From positions 1 to 15,998 of the forward strand of contig DLGZ01000020.1 in NCBI GenBank assembly GCA_002482965.1: a DNA stretch of 15,998 bases, read 5' to 3'. The notes beneath the pieces were generated by a model. That model made no database searches. It saw only the letters and a program-made list of their open reading frames with translations, and was not told the DNA's origin. This document shows positions 7,026 to 14,137 of the stretch, in pieces (the stretch's first letter is position 1; each line of letters opens with the position of its first letter). A program made the translations under genes and the position numbers. The DNA comes from Verrucomicrobiaceae bacterium UBA7681 (lineage in GTDB: Bacteria; Verrucomicrobiota; Verrucomicrobiia; Verrucomicrobiales; Verrucomicrobiaceae).

Positions 7026-7820
7026 ATGGATGAATCCTACACGCAGCGCTTCGGCGGCATCGGGCGGCTTTACGGAGCTGCGGCCCTGCCACGGCTTGCC
7101 AGCGCACATGTCGCCATCGTGGGTGTTGGCGGGGTGGGTTCCTGGGTTGTGGAGGCGCTGGTGCGCAGCGGCATTGGTGAACTTACGTTGATCGATATGG
7201 ACGACGTCTGCATCACCAACACGAACCGTCAGCTTCCTGCTCTGGCTCATACCATCGGTGTGTCGAAAGTCGATGTGCTGGCCGCGCGCGTGGCTGAGAT
7301 CAATCCCGCCTGCCGCGTGAACCGTGTCATCGAGTTCCTCACGGAATCGAATGTGGACCGGCTGCTTGCGCCGAACTTTGATTTCGTGGTCGATGCTGTC
7401 GATCGTACTTCGATCAAGGCGGTCATCATCGCCCGCTGCCACGCACGCGGTTTGCCGGTCATCACTTCTGGATCTGCTGGGGGGCGGCTCGATCCCACGG
7501 ACATCAAAATCGCCGATCTCGGTCACGCTGGCGCTGATCCGCTGCTCCGAGGCGTGCGCCAGAGCTTGCGCCGAGATTATGGTTTCGCCAAAAGCGAGCA
7601 AGGTCGCCCTGTGACCATGGACATCCCCTGCGTGTTTTCGATGGAGAAGCCGGTGTTTCCGTGGGCGGATGGTTCCTGCTCTCTCGAACCCGAAACCGGT
7701 GCTGAAACGGGCCTGCGCCTCGACTGCGCCGCCGGTTTTGGTGCTGCGACGTTCGTCACCGGCACCTTTGGCTTTGTGCTCGCGGCGGAGGTGGTGAGAA
7801 GGCTGACGAAAGTGGGTTGA
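7026..7820 (+). CDS. tcdA: tRNA threonylcarbamoyladenosine dehydratase (TcdA/CsdL, ThiF/MoeB/HesA family)
   Basis: The 264-residue protein is the right length for TcdA, which uses ATP to dehydrate t6A37 of tRNA to its cyclic ct6A form. It opens with the family N-terminus YTQRFGGIGRLYG (5-17). It has the ATP-binding glycine loop VGVGGVGSWVVEAL (32-45), the acidic LIDMDDVCITNTNRQ (55-69) and DAVDRTSIKAVI (123-134). The C-terminal CAAGFGAATFVTGTFGF replaces the usual Ser-rich segment. No CxxC zinc pairs are present, as in TcdA and unlike MoeB/ThiF. It is cytoplasmic. A weak GAGG lies only two bases from the ATG. It is monocistronic and ends one base from the convergent antitoxin-like gene, so the two 3' ends meet. 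Confidence 0.92.
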   Translation: MDESYTQRFGGIGRLYGAAALPRLASAHVAIVGVGGVGSWVVEALVRSGIGELTLIDMDDVCITNTNRQLPALAHTIGVSKVDVLAARVAEINPACRVNRVIEFLTESNVDRLLAPNFDFVVDAVDRTSIKAVIIARCHARGLPVITSGSAGGRLDPTDIKIADLGHAGADPLLRGVRQSLRRDYGFAKSEQGRPVTMDIPCVFSMEKPVFPWADGSCSLEPETGAETGLRLDCAAGFGAATFVTGTFGFVLAAEVVRRLTKVG

Positions 7821-7821
7821 A

Positions 7822-8076
7822 TTAGGGTGCCAGGAAGGCGTCCACGTCGAGTTCGCCAGCCATTTGGTTCAACTTTCGCAATGGAACTCTGGGTGCAAAG
7901 ACACCTTGGTGAGGACGAATACGAAATGGCGCGGAAACCGGAGGCGGATGCGGCGAATGACCAAGCGCAGTTCGCAGCAAGTAGGACGCCATTTCGGCCA
8001 TAGGCTGCCCTGTCTGCTGCGCTGCGGTGCGGAGCAGCCCGGCAAGATCGTCATCAAGCGTCAGTGTGATAGGCAT
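7822..8076 (-). CDS. Ribbon-helix-helix antitoxin-like protein without a visible toxin
   Basis: The 84-residue protein begins with ITLTLDDDLAGLLRTAAQQTG, the beta-strand and first helix of a ribbon-helix-helix (CopG/MetJ-type) DNA-binding fold, followed by helix MAEMASYLLRTAL (residues 25-37). The C-terminus, LRKLNQMAGELDVDAFLA, looks like the toxin-neutralising tail of VapB-type antitoxins. No PIN-domain or other toxin gene adjoins it. Downstream is tcdA on the opposite strand and upstream is the rhodanese gene, 39 bp away on the same strand. It may be a relic or solitary antitoxin, a trans-acting partner, or a simple autoregulator. The fold call is moderate and the antitoxin role is inferred. 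Confidence 0.7.
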   Translation of the reverse strand: MPITLTLDDDLAGLLRTAAQQTGQPMAEMASYLLRTALGHSPHPPPVSAPFRIRPHQGVFAPRVPLRKLNQMAGELDVDAFLAP

Positions 8077-8115
8077 GGCGGAAGAAATTGACGCAAAGAT
8101 CGGCTGCCAGCAACG

Positions 8116-8496
8116 CTACTTCACCACCGGTTTTCCCGCTGCTTCCCAGCCGCCAAAGCCTTCATCCAGGTGGATGAGGTTCGTGAAGCCGAGTTTTTCA
8201 AAAACTGGGAGGGCGCGTGTACTGCGACCACCGGCCTGGCAGTGAACGAGGGTGGGCTGGGTCTTGTCGAGTTTGGCGAGCTGGGCTTCGAAGTCTTTGG
8301 ACATAATGTCGATGTTCTTCGCGCCTTGGATGTGACCGTCTTTGAATTCGTCTGGCGTACGCACATCAATGACGGCCACTTTGCCGTTGGCAATGATCTT
8401 GGCGGCTTCGTCGGCTTTGACGTGTTTGGCGGGGTCTGAGGCGAGCATAAGAGCTGGAAGGAGAAGCAGGAGGGTGGTGAGGAGGAGGTGTTTCAT
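8116..8496 (-). CDS. Exported single-domain rhodanese (sulfurtransferase)
   Basis: The ATG at 8496 is chosen because it starts a strong signal peptide, MKHLLLTTLLLLLPALMLAS; the longer upstream frame is not protein-like. The mature part (about residues 21-126) is one rhodanese domain. It has VIDVRTPDEFKDGHIQGAKNI (split here as VIDVRTPDE and HIQGAKNI, residues 42-62), the active-site loop VHCQAGGRS with catalytic Cys-86, and the closing GFGGWEAAGKPV. The six-residue active-site loop fits sulfur-transferring rhodaneses rather than Cdc25-type phosphatases. It should act in the periplasm as a sulfane-sulfur carrier or redox protein. It lies 17 bp after the conserved membrane-protein gene and probably shares a transcript with the exported superoxide dismutase. 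Confidence 0.9.
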   Translation of the reverse strand: MKHLLLTTLLLLLPALMLASDPAKHVKADEAAKIIANGKVAVIDVRTPDEFKDGHIQGAKNIDIMSKDFEAQLAKLDKTQPTLVHCQAGGRSTRALPVFEKLGFTNLIHLDEGFGGWEAAGKPVVK

Positions 8497-8513
8497 GGGA
8501 TTGGGGGCAAGTT

Positions 8514-9047
8514 TTAAGTGGAGGCAGAACAGTGGACTTCGACGGACATGTGGCTGAGGCGTTGATAAAGTTTTCTCAGGGTGAGCAGGGGCCACCAACG
8601 GTAGAGATAGATTTCGAGCGGCTTCCACATAGCCACCCAGCCGATGATGGTGAGACCTTCGCGCGCGACGGTCTGCCAGTTGGCGGTGGAAGGGATGAGA
8701 AGGGTGGCGGTGAACTGGCAGGCACCGAGGAAAAGGAGGCCGATAAGAAGGGATGCACGCCCTTCGCGCATGAGCTGCTTGAAATCGCGCAGCGTTATCG
8801 CTGCGCGATACTCGAAGTAATGCGCGATGGAATCGGCGACGAGCTGCCGTGCATCGGCGACATCGGCAGGATGTTGCGCCAGATGCACGACGAGCTTCAA
8901 GTCATGTTTGCGCGGGTGTTCCTGCGCCCAGCTGACGATGAATTCTTCAGCATCGTGATCCAAATCACGCTCATGGAACGGCGAGGGGTCCAGAGAGTTG
9001 AACAACTGGTTCAACTCCGTCAGATTGACCTCGATGAGTTCGGTCAT
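8514..9047 (-). CDS. Conserved membrane protein of unknown function
   Basis: The 177-residue protein has a soluble N-terminal part (1-95) with a striking segment, LNQLFNSLDPSPFHERDLD followed by DAEEFIVSWAQE (residues 12-43). This looks conserved and may be a helical interaction module. One clear transmembrane helix spans about 98-117 (ASLLIGLLFLGACQF) and a second about 131-149 (GLTIIGWVAMWKPLEIYLY). It ends with a cytoplasmic basic/aromatic tail. No catalytic motif is seen and I cannot name a family. It is 22 bp after sodA and 17 bp before the rhodanese gene on the same strand, so it is probably co-expressed with both and may serve envelope redox or stress functions. A perfect 11-bp hairpin lies inside the gene at 8784-8809. 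Confidence 0.75.
   Translation of the reverse strand: MTELIEVNLTELNQLFNSLDPSPFHERDLDHDAEEFIVSWAQEHPRKHDLKLVVHLAQHPADVADARQLVADSIAHYFEYRAAITLRDFKQLMREGRASLLIGLLFLGACQFTATLLIPSTANWQTVAREGLTIIGWVAMWKPLEIYLYRWWPLLTLRKLYQRLSHMSVEVHCSAST
8784..8809. repeat. Perfect 11-bp inverted repeat inside a coding sequence
   Basis: ATCGCGCAGCG (8784-8794), loop TTAT, CGCTGCGCGAT (8799-8809) forms a GC-rich hairpin. It lies within the conserved membrane-protein gene, near codons 80-89. Confidence 0.7.
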
Positions 9048-9069
9048 GAGCGTGATGCTGCGAAGACGC

Positions 9070-9786
9070 TCACGCCTTTGCAGCAGCGTAGCCTTTGGCG
9101 ACTTCCGCCCAGTTTACGACATTCCACCAGGCGGCGATGTAGTCGGGGCGCTTGTTTTGATACTTGAGGTAGTAGGCGTGCTCCCAGACATCCAGGCCGA
9201 GGATCGGGGTGCCAAGATCAGCGGCATCGACGATGCCTTTCATGAGCGGGTTGTCCTGGTTTGGCGTGGAGGTGACCTTGAGCTTGCCGTCCTTGGTGAC
9301 GATGAGCCAGGCCCAGCCGGAGCCGAAGCGCTTGGTGCCGGCTTCGCCGAAGAGCTTTTTGAAGTCGTCGATGCTGGTGAAGGTGCTCTGAATCGCTTCA
9401 CCGAGTTTGCCTTCAGGCCCGGTCGGGCCGCTGCCAGCCGGGGCCATCCATTTCCAGAACCAGGTGTGGTTCACGTGGCCGCCGCCGTTGTTGCGGATGG
9501 CGCTCTGGGAGGCTTCGGGGAGAGATTTGATGTCGGAGACCAGTTCGATGGCGTCCGTCTTGCTGATGTTTGCGGCCTTGAGTGCATCGCCGAGCTTGGT
9601 GATGTAGGCGGTGTGGTGCTTGCCGAAGTGGATGTTCATCGTCAGGGCGTCGATGTGGGGTTCCAGGGCTTCGGGGGCGTAGGGCAGGGGAGTCTGGGTG
9701 AGATCCAGCGCATAGCTGCTGGCGGGGACAATGAGCGAGCCCGCGAGGGTGGCGGTGCTGGTGGTGAGGAAGTGGCGGCGATTCAT
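9070..9786 (-). CDS. sodA: Tat-exported manganese-type superoxide dismutase
   Basis: The ATG at 9786 gives a twin-arginine leader, NRRHFLTTSTATLAGSLIV, so the enzyme should be exported already folded with metal. The 238-residue product contains the Fe/Mn-SOD fold with all four metal ligands: His-53 (NIHFGKHH), His-107 (GGGHVNHTWFW), Asp-199 and His-203 (GLDVWEHAYYLKYQNKRPDY). The GGGHVNH motif and the C-terminal Gln-177 in PNQDNPLM are the manganese-type (or cambialistic) arrangement; iron enzymes put Gln in the N-terminal AQxWNH motif instead. It converts superoxide to hydrogen peroxide and oxygen, here in the periplasm. It heads the group sodA, membrane protein, rhodanese, antitoxin-like gene, and diverges from the OmpA-domain gene over a 106-bp gap that must contain its promoter. 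Confidence 0.93.
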   Translation of the reverse strand: MNRRHFLTTSTATLAGSLIVPASSYALDLTQTPLPYAPEALEPHIDALTMNIHFGKHHTAYITKLGDALKAANISKTDAIELVSDIKSLPEASQSAIRNNGGGHVNHTWFWKWMAPAGSGPTGPEGKLGEAIQSTFTSIDDFKKLFGEAGTKRFGSGWAWLIVTKDGKLKVTSTPNQDNPLMKGIVDAADLGTPILGLDVWEHAYYLKYQNKRPDYIAAWWNVVNWAEVAKGYAAAKA

Positions 9787-9892
9787 GGTGTTGGGGTGTT
9801 GTGAGAGGTTAGAATACGAATTCCGAGGGGGCGATGTCACGGCGAAAGTGCCGCGTGCAATCTTTTGTCGCCGTGTTAGCTTTGAAATCGCC

Positions 9893-10963
9893 ATGGCCGC
9901 AGTCACCCATCCCCCTGAATGGACCACTCCGCAGTCCTCTTTTCGTTCTCGCGACGACTGGAGTCTGAAATGGTGGATGATGTTCGCGCTGATTCTCTCC
10001 GTGGTGTTTCACATGATGCTTGTGGTCGGCTTTGACACACTGGGCATTTCGAATGTGACGCCGACCAAGCCGCGCGATGTGCCGGAGCGCGTGCGCATCA
10101 GCGAGCAGGTGCTGAAAGACCAGCAGGCCATCCAGGAGATACCGGAAATCATCGCTCCCGGCAACGTGCCTGACATGAAGGCCTTTGAGCCGAAGCTGGA
10201 TGATTTCGACAAGCTGCAGGAACTCCCAAAGAATCAGGAGATCGACCTCACGCCGAATGTGAAGGAGATCACCAATTTCATCCGCGCCAACGATCCCGGT
10301 GACGGTGCGCCCGGCATGCCCAAAGGCAGTGATATGGCGAAGTTGCTCGCGCCAGCAACCATGGATGGGCCGGACATCGCCGCAGAGATGGCCAGCGTGC
10401 GCAGGGATGTTTTGTCCAAACCCATTTCAGAAAAACAAATGCTGCTGGATGCCGGAGCCGTGGACCCCGGTGAGGGTGGCAAGATGGACAGCGGCCTGCT
10501 TGACGCTGTGAAAAGCCAGAGCACTACGGCCGCCTCTGGCGCGCGCGTGAAGGGCTTCAGCAATCTCGATGATCTGCTGGGCGGCGGCGGCAAGATGGGC
10601 GGCAGCACGGCCCCCATTCTGATGCCCACCGATCTGCTGTTTGAGTATGGCAGTGATCAGCTGGCCGAAGCGGCGCGCCTCAGCCTGATGAAGCTGGGTT
10701 TCCTCATTCAAAAAAACCCGGACTCGCTCTTTATCATCGAAGGCCACACCGACAGCTTCGGAGGCGATGACTACAATCTCGAACTCAGCATCCGGCGTGC
10801 GAGTGCGGTGGTGAGCTGGCTGCGCGAATCGCTTGGCCTGGGGACCGACCGCATTCAGGCCGTGGGCATGGGCAAGTCCAAACCGATCGTCAGTATCGCT
10901 GGCACGCCGGAGCAGCAGGGCATGAACCGCCGCGTGGAAATCAAGGTGCGGCCGAAAAAGTAA
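9893..10963 (+). CDS. Inner-membrane-anchored protein with C-terminal OmpA/MotB peptidoglycan-binding domain
   Basis: I chose the ATG at 9893; the open frame further upstream runs into the sodA coding region. The 356-residue protein has an uncleaved N-terminal transmembrane helix at about 28-46 (WWMMFALILSVVFHMMLVV). A long Pro/Asp/Lys-rich linker follows (about 55-245), rather like TonB or MotB stalks, and then an OmpA-like domain (about 248-356). The domain shows LLFEYGSDQL, EGHTDSFGGDDYNLELSIRRA (GHTD at 284-287) and QGMNRRVEI (NRR at 345-347), the residues that hold peptidoglycan diaminopimelate. It has no lipobox or barrel, so it likely spans from inner membrane to cell wall. It begins a plus-strand group with a polytopic membrane protein (27 bp downstream) and a HAD hydrolase. 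The precise role is unknown. Confidence 0.88.
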   Translation: MAAVTHPPEWTTPQSSFRSRDDWSLKWWMMFALILSVVFHMMLVVGFDTLGISNVTPTKPRDVPERVRISEQVLKDQQAIQEIPEIIAPGNVPDMKAFEPKLDDFDKLQELPKNQEIDLTPNVKEITNFIRANDPGDGAPGMPKGSDMAKLLAPATMDGPDIAAEMASVRRDVLSKPISEKQMLLDAGAVDPGEGGKMDSGLLDAVKSQSTTAASGARVKGFSNLDDLLGGGGKMGGSTAPILMPTDLLFEYGSDQLAEAARLSLMKLGFLIQKNPDSLFIIEGHTDSFGGDDYNLELSIRRASAVVSWLRESLGLGTDRIQAVGMGKSKPIVSIAGTPEQQGMNRRVEIKVRPKK

Positions 10964-10990
10964 CCCGTTTCACGTCAACCTCGCAGACGC

Positions 10991-12469
10991 ATGTCGGTAA
11001 AGTCCGTTTTCCTGCAGTTAACGAAACTATGGCTGCGAGGCGGCCGCTGGGTGATGATGATCGTGTGTTTGATCTTCTTTGCCTGGTGCTACATGCGGGC
11101 TTTTCAGCGGCAGGGGATCAGTCGTTCGAGCCCCCTTCCAGAGCACGAGCGGATGTATCTGAATGCCGCGATCGAAACGCGGCCGGATCTGACACCGGAT
11201 TTTTCCAAAAGCGTTTCGCAGCCGCTGAACGACTGGCTGCCCCACCGTACGGATGGCGTGGTGCGCCCGCTCTGGCCTTGGTTGGCCGCATGGACTGTTG
11301 GGGAGAAGCAGGCCATGTCATCCGGTGACTTGAGTGTGGAGGACCAGCATGTGCTGCGATTCAGCAAGCTCTGGCTCATGGGGCTGAGTCTGGGCTTTTT
11401 AATGATGCTCGGACTGGCGGCGGCACGTGCGTTTTCAGTTCCTGCGGCGTTGCTCACGATTTTGACCATTGGCTTTGGTGTGCTGCTGCCTTCCACTGCT
11501 GAGTTCTCACCGGATGTGCTGTTTCAGCTGCTGTTTCTGCTCACCTGGGTGTGCTGCGTTGCGGCGTTGAAACGGAATTCCCTATGGCTCTATGGCTTGA
11601 TCGGTCTGCTCTCAGCGCTGGCAAATCTGACGCTGCCGACCGCCACCACGCTGGTGCTGGTTTTCATCGCCGTGAGCACGCTGCGCTGGCTGTGGGGATG
11701 GATCCTGGCTCATTGGCCGCATGCAGGCGGCACCTCGCTCTGGGTGTGGCGCAATCACTGGCTGGGCATGGTTCTGCTGGTGGCGTGTCATCTGATCACC
11801 GTGGGGCCCATGCTGGCGTACTCGAAGGAGAAACTGGGCGATGCCGCGCCCTTTCACTGGCGCTGGTTCGAGAATGAGCCTGCCATGCAGCAATGGACGG
11901 CGGTCCATCGGACGCGCGAAGCTTTGCAAGCCGTGCCGGCGGATGAACTGCCAAGCTATAAGAACTACCTCGCAACCCATGCGCCCCATGCGAGGCAGGA
12001 GCGCTTTTGGCAGGGCGGGCTGAAAATGATGGATGAGGTGCTGCAGTTTCCCTGGAGTTTTGATTCGCTGCCGCATGAACGCGGGGTGTTTGTGATCGTT
12101 TTGGCCAGTGTTTTGTGCCTGCTGCTGTTGATCATCGCGTTCGTGGCGCCACGTGCGGCGCATGCCGGGCAGGCGTTGCATCCTGAAACGGCCCCGCTGG
12201 CCTTGTTCAGCATTTTGGCCTTTGTGGCCTGCACGCTTGATTTCGGCTGGGACATGCCGGTTCTTACCTGGGGGAACCGTCATCTGGCCTTGTATCCGCC
12301 GCTGGTGCTCAGCTTGCTCTGGGCCAGCGAATCGCTGGTGCATCGGGCACGCCGCCGGAAAATGCGCCTGCCGGTCTTCGTGATCTATGAGACGGTATTG
12401 TGGGCGCTCTGCATTCTAGTCTTCTGGCGTGTGATCGCGGTCTTGCAGCCGGTCTCTTTCGCGGCATGA
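10991..12469 (+). CDS. Polytopic membrane protein, probable GT-C-fold glycosyltransferase-like
   Basis: The 492-residue protein has about ten hydrophobic helices, roughly at 19-36, 127-145, 150-167, 175-193, 198-213, 217-238, 257-275, 366-386, 402-416, 432-448 and 462-485. The first helix is followed by a large extracytoplasmic loop with acidic residues (PLPEHERMYLNAA) and then VVRPLWPWLAAW. Later there are EFSPDVLFQLLFLLTW and GLLSALANLTLPTATTLVL. This order (acidic first loop, R-P-x-x-P before helix 2, and a leucine-rich helix pair ending in LxxPT) resembles GT-C enzymes that use polyprenyl-phosphate sugars. A second soluble region spans about 280-360. No family is certain. It follows the OmpA-domain gene by 27 bp and precedes the HAD gene by 16 bp, so these three may be one transcript linked to envelope glycans. 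Confidence 0.65.
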   Translation: MSVKSVFLQLTKLWLRGGRWVMMIVCLIFFAWCYMRAFQRQGISRSSPLPEHERMYLNAAIETRPDLTPDFSKSVSQPLNDWLPHRTDGVVRPLWPWLAAWTVGEKQAMSSGDLSVEDQHVLRFSKLWLMGLSLGFLMMLGLAAARAFSVPAALLTILTIGFGVLLPSTAEFSPDVLFQLLFLLTWVCCVAALKRNSLWLYGLIGLLSALANLTLPTATTLVLVFIAVSTLRWLWGWILAHWPHAGGTSLWVWRNHWLGMVLLVACHLITVGPMLAYSKEKLGDAAPFHWRWFENEPAMQQWTAVHRTREALQAVPADELPSYKNYLATHAPHARQERFWQGGLKMMDEVLQFPWSFDSLPHERGVFVIVLASVLCLLLLIIAFVAPRAAHAGQALHPETAPLALFSILAFVACTLDFGWDMPVLTWGNRHLALYPPLVLSLLWASESLVHRARRRKMRLPVFVIYETVLWALCILVFWRVIAVLQPVSFAA

Positions 12470-12485
12470 ATGCGCGCCCCTATTC

Positions 12486-13292
12486 ATGGCCGCCCCCAAA
12501 CATCGTTTCATCCTCTGCTTCGACTTCGATGGCACTCTCATCCATCCGGAGAGCGATCCCGTGTTTCATCCAGGGCTCGGGCAGATGATTCAACTGCTGC
12601 GCGAACAGGGCGCGGCGTGGGTGATCAATACGGGCCGCGGTTTGAGCCAGACGACTGAAGGGCTCGCGCAGCATGGCATCTACATGGAGCCGGATTTCAT
12701 CATCGCACAGGAGAGCGACATTTATAAACCGGGCTTCTTCAGCCGCTGGACCGACTACGGCTCCTGGAACAGGCTGGCGCGGCGTGCGCAGGAGCGATTC
12801 GCCAAAGACCACCAGCCGTCACTGCAGGCCATCCGCCAGATGGTAGAGACGCAGACAAATGCCTCGTTCATCAGCGGAGGCGAAGGAGAAATGGGCATTA
12901 TAGGCACCACCGACCTCGAAATGGACGGCATCTGCGCTTACATTGATGCGCTTGCGCAGCAGTTCCCGGACATCGGCTATCATCGCAATGGCATCTACCT
13001 GCGGTTTTCGCACAGCGGTTACAGCAAAGGCACCGCACTCAGCGAACTCGCGCGCCTGCTCGGACTGGATGCTTCGGTGTGCTTTGCCGCCGGGGATAAT
13101 TTCAATGATCTCAGCATGCTGGACCCACGCCATGCGCGCATGATCGCCTGCCCGGGGAATGCGGTGGAGCCGGTGAAACAGATCGTGCATGCACGTGGTG
13201 GATTCATCGCCTCACGCTTCGCCAGTGAGGGCATGATGGAGGCGCTGACGCATTTTTTTGGCAATTCTCAGGCTCCAGCGCCCTTATTTTAA
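12486..13292 (+). CDS. HAD-superfamily hydrolase, Cof/sucrose-phosphatase-like (type IIB)
   Basis: The 268-residue protein has all HAD motifs: motif I FDFDGTL with nucleophile Asp-13 and Asp-15, motif II NTGR (Thr-49), motif III Lys-181 in GYSKGTALSEL, and motif IV AGDNFNDLSML (202-212). The cap between motifs II and III (about residues 80-175) is of the C2B type, as in Cof and sucrose/mannosylglycerate-phosphate phosphatases. It probably dephosphorylates a sugar phosphate or a similar small molecule in the cytoplasm. Gene order after a GT-C-like protein is consistent with sugar metabolism but does not prove it. The start has no Shine-Dalgarno, and the gene begins 16 bp after the previous stop. 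Confidence 0.9.
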   Translation: MAAPKHRFILCFDFDGTLIHPESDPVFHPGLGQMIQLLREQGAAWVINTGRGLSQTTEGLAQHGIYMEPDFIIAQESDIYKPGFFSRWTDYGSWNRLARRAQERFAKDHQPSLQAIRQMVETQTNASFISGGEGEMGIIGTTDLEMDGICAYIDALAQQFPDIGYHRNGIYLRFSHSGYSKGTALSELARLLGLDASVCFAAGDNFNDLSMLDPRHARMIACPGNAVEPVKQIVHARGGFIASRFASEGMMEALTHFFGNSQAPAPLF

Positions 13293-13399
13293 CAATTCCA
13301 TAGCTTTCGAGGGAAGTTTTCCCTTGCCGAACAGGGGGAGGTGTGGAAATCTCTGCGCCCCTCGTCCCAGACGGCGGGACAACACTTACATTTCAGGTT
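13293..13399 (+). promoter_or_regulatory. rplU leader region with two small hairpins
   Basis: The gap upstream of rplU contains AGGGAA-GTT-TTCCCT (13310-13324) and GTCCC-AGACGGC-GGGAC (13364-13380). Neither is followed by a T-tract. Ribosomal protein operons are often controlled by leader RNA, and bacterial L21 genes commonly carry structured leaders; whether these hairpins do so is not shown. I found no convincing promoter hexamers. Confidence 0.3.
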
Positions 13400-13714
13400 A
13401 TGGCATACGCAATCATCAAAACAGGCGGCAAGCAGTACAAAGTCTCCGTGGGCGACAAGTTCGACGTGGAGAAGCTCGAAGCTGCTGAAGGCGACATCGC
13501 GACCTTCGACCAAGTTCTCGCCGCAGGCGAAGGCAGCACCATCACCGTGGGCGCTCCTACCGTGGCAGGCGCCAGCGTCTCCGCCAAGGTGATCAAGCAG
13601 CACAAGGCTGACAAGGCCACCACCTTCAAGTTCCGCAAGCGCAAGGGCTTCCACAAGACCCGTGGTCACCGCCAGCCGCTCACCCTCGTGCAGATCACTG
13701 CCATCAACGCTTAA
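13400..13714 (+). CDS. rplU: 50S ribosomal protein L21
   Basis: The ATG at 13400 gives the canonical L21 start, MAYAIIKTGGKQYKVSVGDK; an in-frame ATG 57 bp earlier would add a non-conserved tail. The 104-residue length is typical. The C-terminal part has the family's basic RNA-binding block, FKFRKRKGFHKTRGHRQPLT (residues about 74-93), which contacts 23S rRNA. It is followed 20 bp later by rpmA, the usual bacterial gene pair. It is expressed from the leader at 13293-13399. Confidence 0.97.
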   Translation: MAYAIIKTGGKQYKVSVGDKFDVEKLEAAEGDIATFDQVLAAGEGSTITVGAPTVAGASVSAKVIKQHKADKATTFKFRKRKGFHKTRGHRQPLTLVQITAINA

Positions 13715-13734
13715 TTTTTTAACTCTCTCTTCTT

Positions 13735-14010
13735 ATGGCCCATAAAAAAGGACAAGGTTCCGTCAAAAACGGTCGCGACAGCCAGAGCAAGCGTCTTGGC
13801 GTCAAGAAATTCGGCGGCGAAGCTGTCATCGGTGGCAACATCATCCTCCGCCAGCGTGGTACGAAGTGGGTTCCAGGCCGCAACGTCGGTCTTGGCCGCG
13901 ATCACACCATCTTCGCTCTCGTGGCTGGCCGCGTTCTCTTCGACAAGGATGGCCGTCGTGTGAACGTCGAGCCTGAAGCTGCCGAGCCTGCTGCTGCCCT
14001 TGTGGCATAA
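13735..14010 (+). CDS. rpmA: 50S ribosomal protein L27
   Basis: The 91-residue product starts MAHKKGQGSVKNGRDSQSKR, with an unprocessed N-terminus. There is no Firmicutes-type cleavable leader, and the basic N-terminal arm that reaches the peptidyl-transferase centre is intact. The core GGNIILRQRGTKWVPGRNVG and the DHTIFALVAGRVLF segment are the standard L27 signature. A short Ala/Glu-rich C-terminal tail (EPEAAEPAAALVA) extends slightly past the core. It follows rplU by 20 bp and precedes a strong terminator. No Shine-Dalgarno precedes the start; the preceding bases are a pyrimidine-rich run. Confidence 0.97.
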   Translation: MAHKKGQGSVKNGRDSQSKRLGVKKFGGEAVIGGNIILRQRGTKWVPGRNVGLGRDHTIFALVAGRVLFDKDGRRVNVEPEAAEPAAALVA

Positions 14011-14035
14011 GCGATCGAACAGTTATTTTTAATCA

Positions 14036-14065
14036 GGGCGCGGATCACCTCCGCGCCCTTTTTTT
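14036..14065 (+). terminator. Rho-independent terminator of rplU-rpmA
   Basis: A 9-bp perfect stem, GGGCGCGGA (14036-14044) with TCCGCGCCC (14050-14058), encloses a 5-nt loop and runs directly into seven T residues (14059-14065). It begins 25 bp after the rpmA stop. Confidence 0.93.
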
Positions 14066-14099
14066 CGCCCAAATTTCACCGCCACACTCTATTTCCTAC

Positions 14100-14127
14100 T
14101 TTACACATGGGGAATAAGGTGAATACT
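14100..14127 (+). promoter_or_regulatory. Candidate promoter of the cysH operon
   Basis: TTTACA (14100-14105) matches the -35 consensus at five of six bases. It is 16 bp from AATACT (14122-14127), four of six at -10. Transcription would begin close to 14134, a few bases before the cysH ATG, giving a nearly leaderless mRNA. A promoter is required here after the rpmA terminator, but this assignment is by eye. Confidence 0.3.
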
Positions 14128-14137
14128 CCGACTCCGC

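Noticed and set aside
5953..7107. A 384-codon minus-strand open frame opposite the SMP-30 gene
   Set aside because: It covers the SMP-30 coding region and the intergenic palindrome, with no motif or plausible start context.
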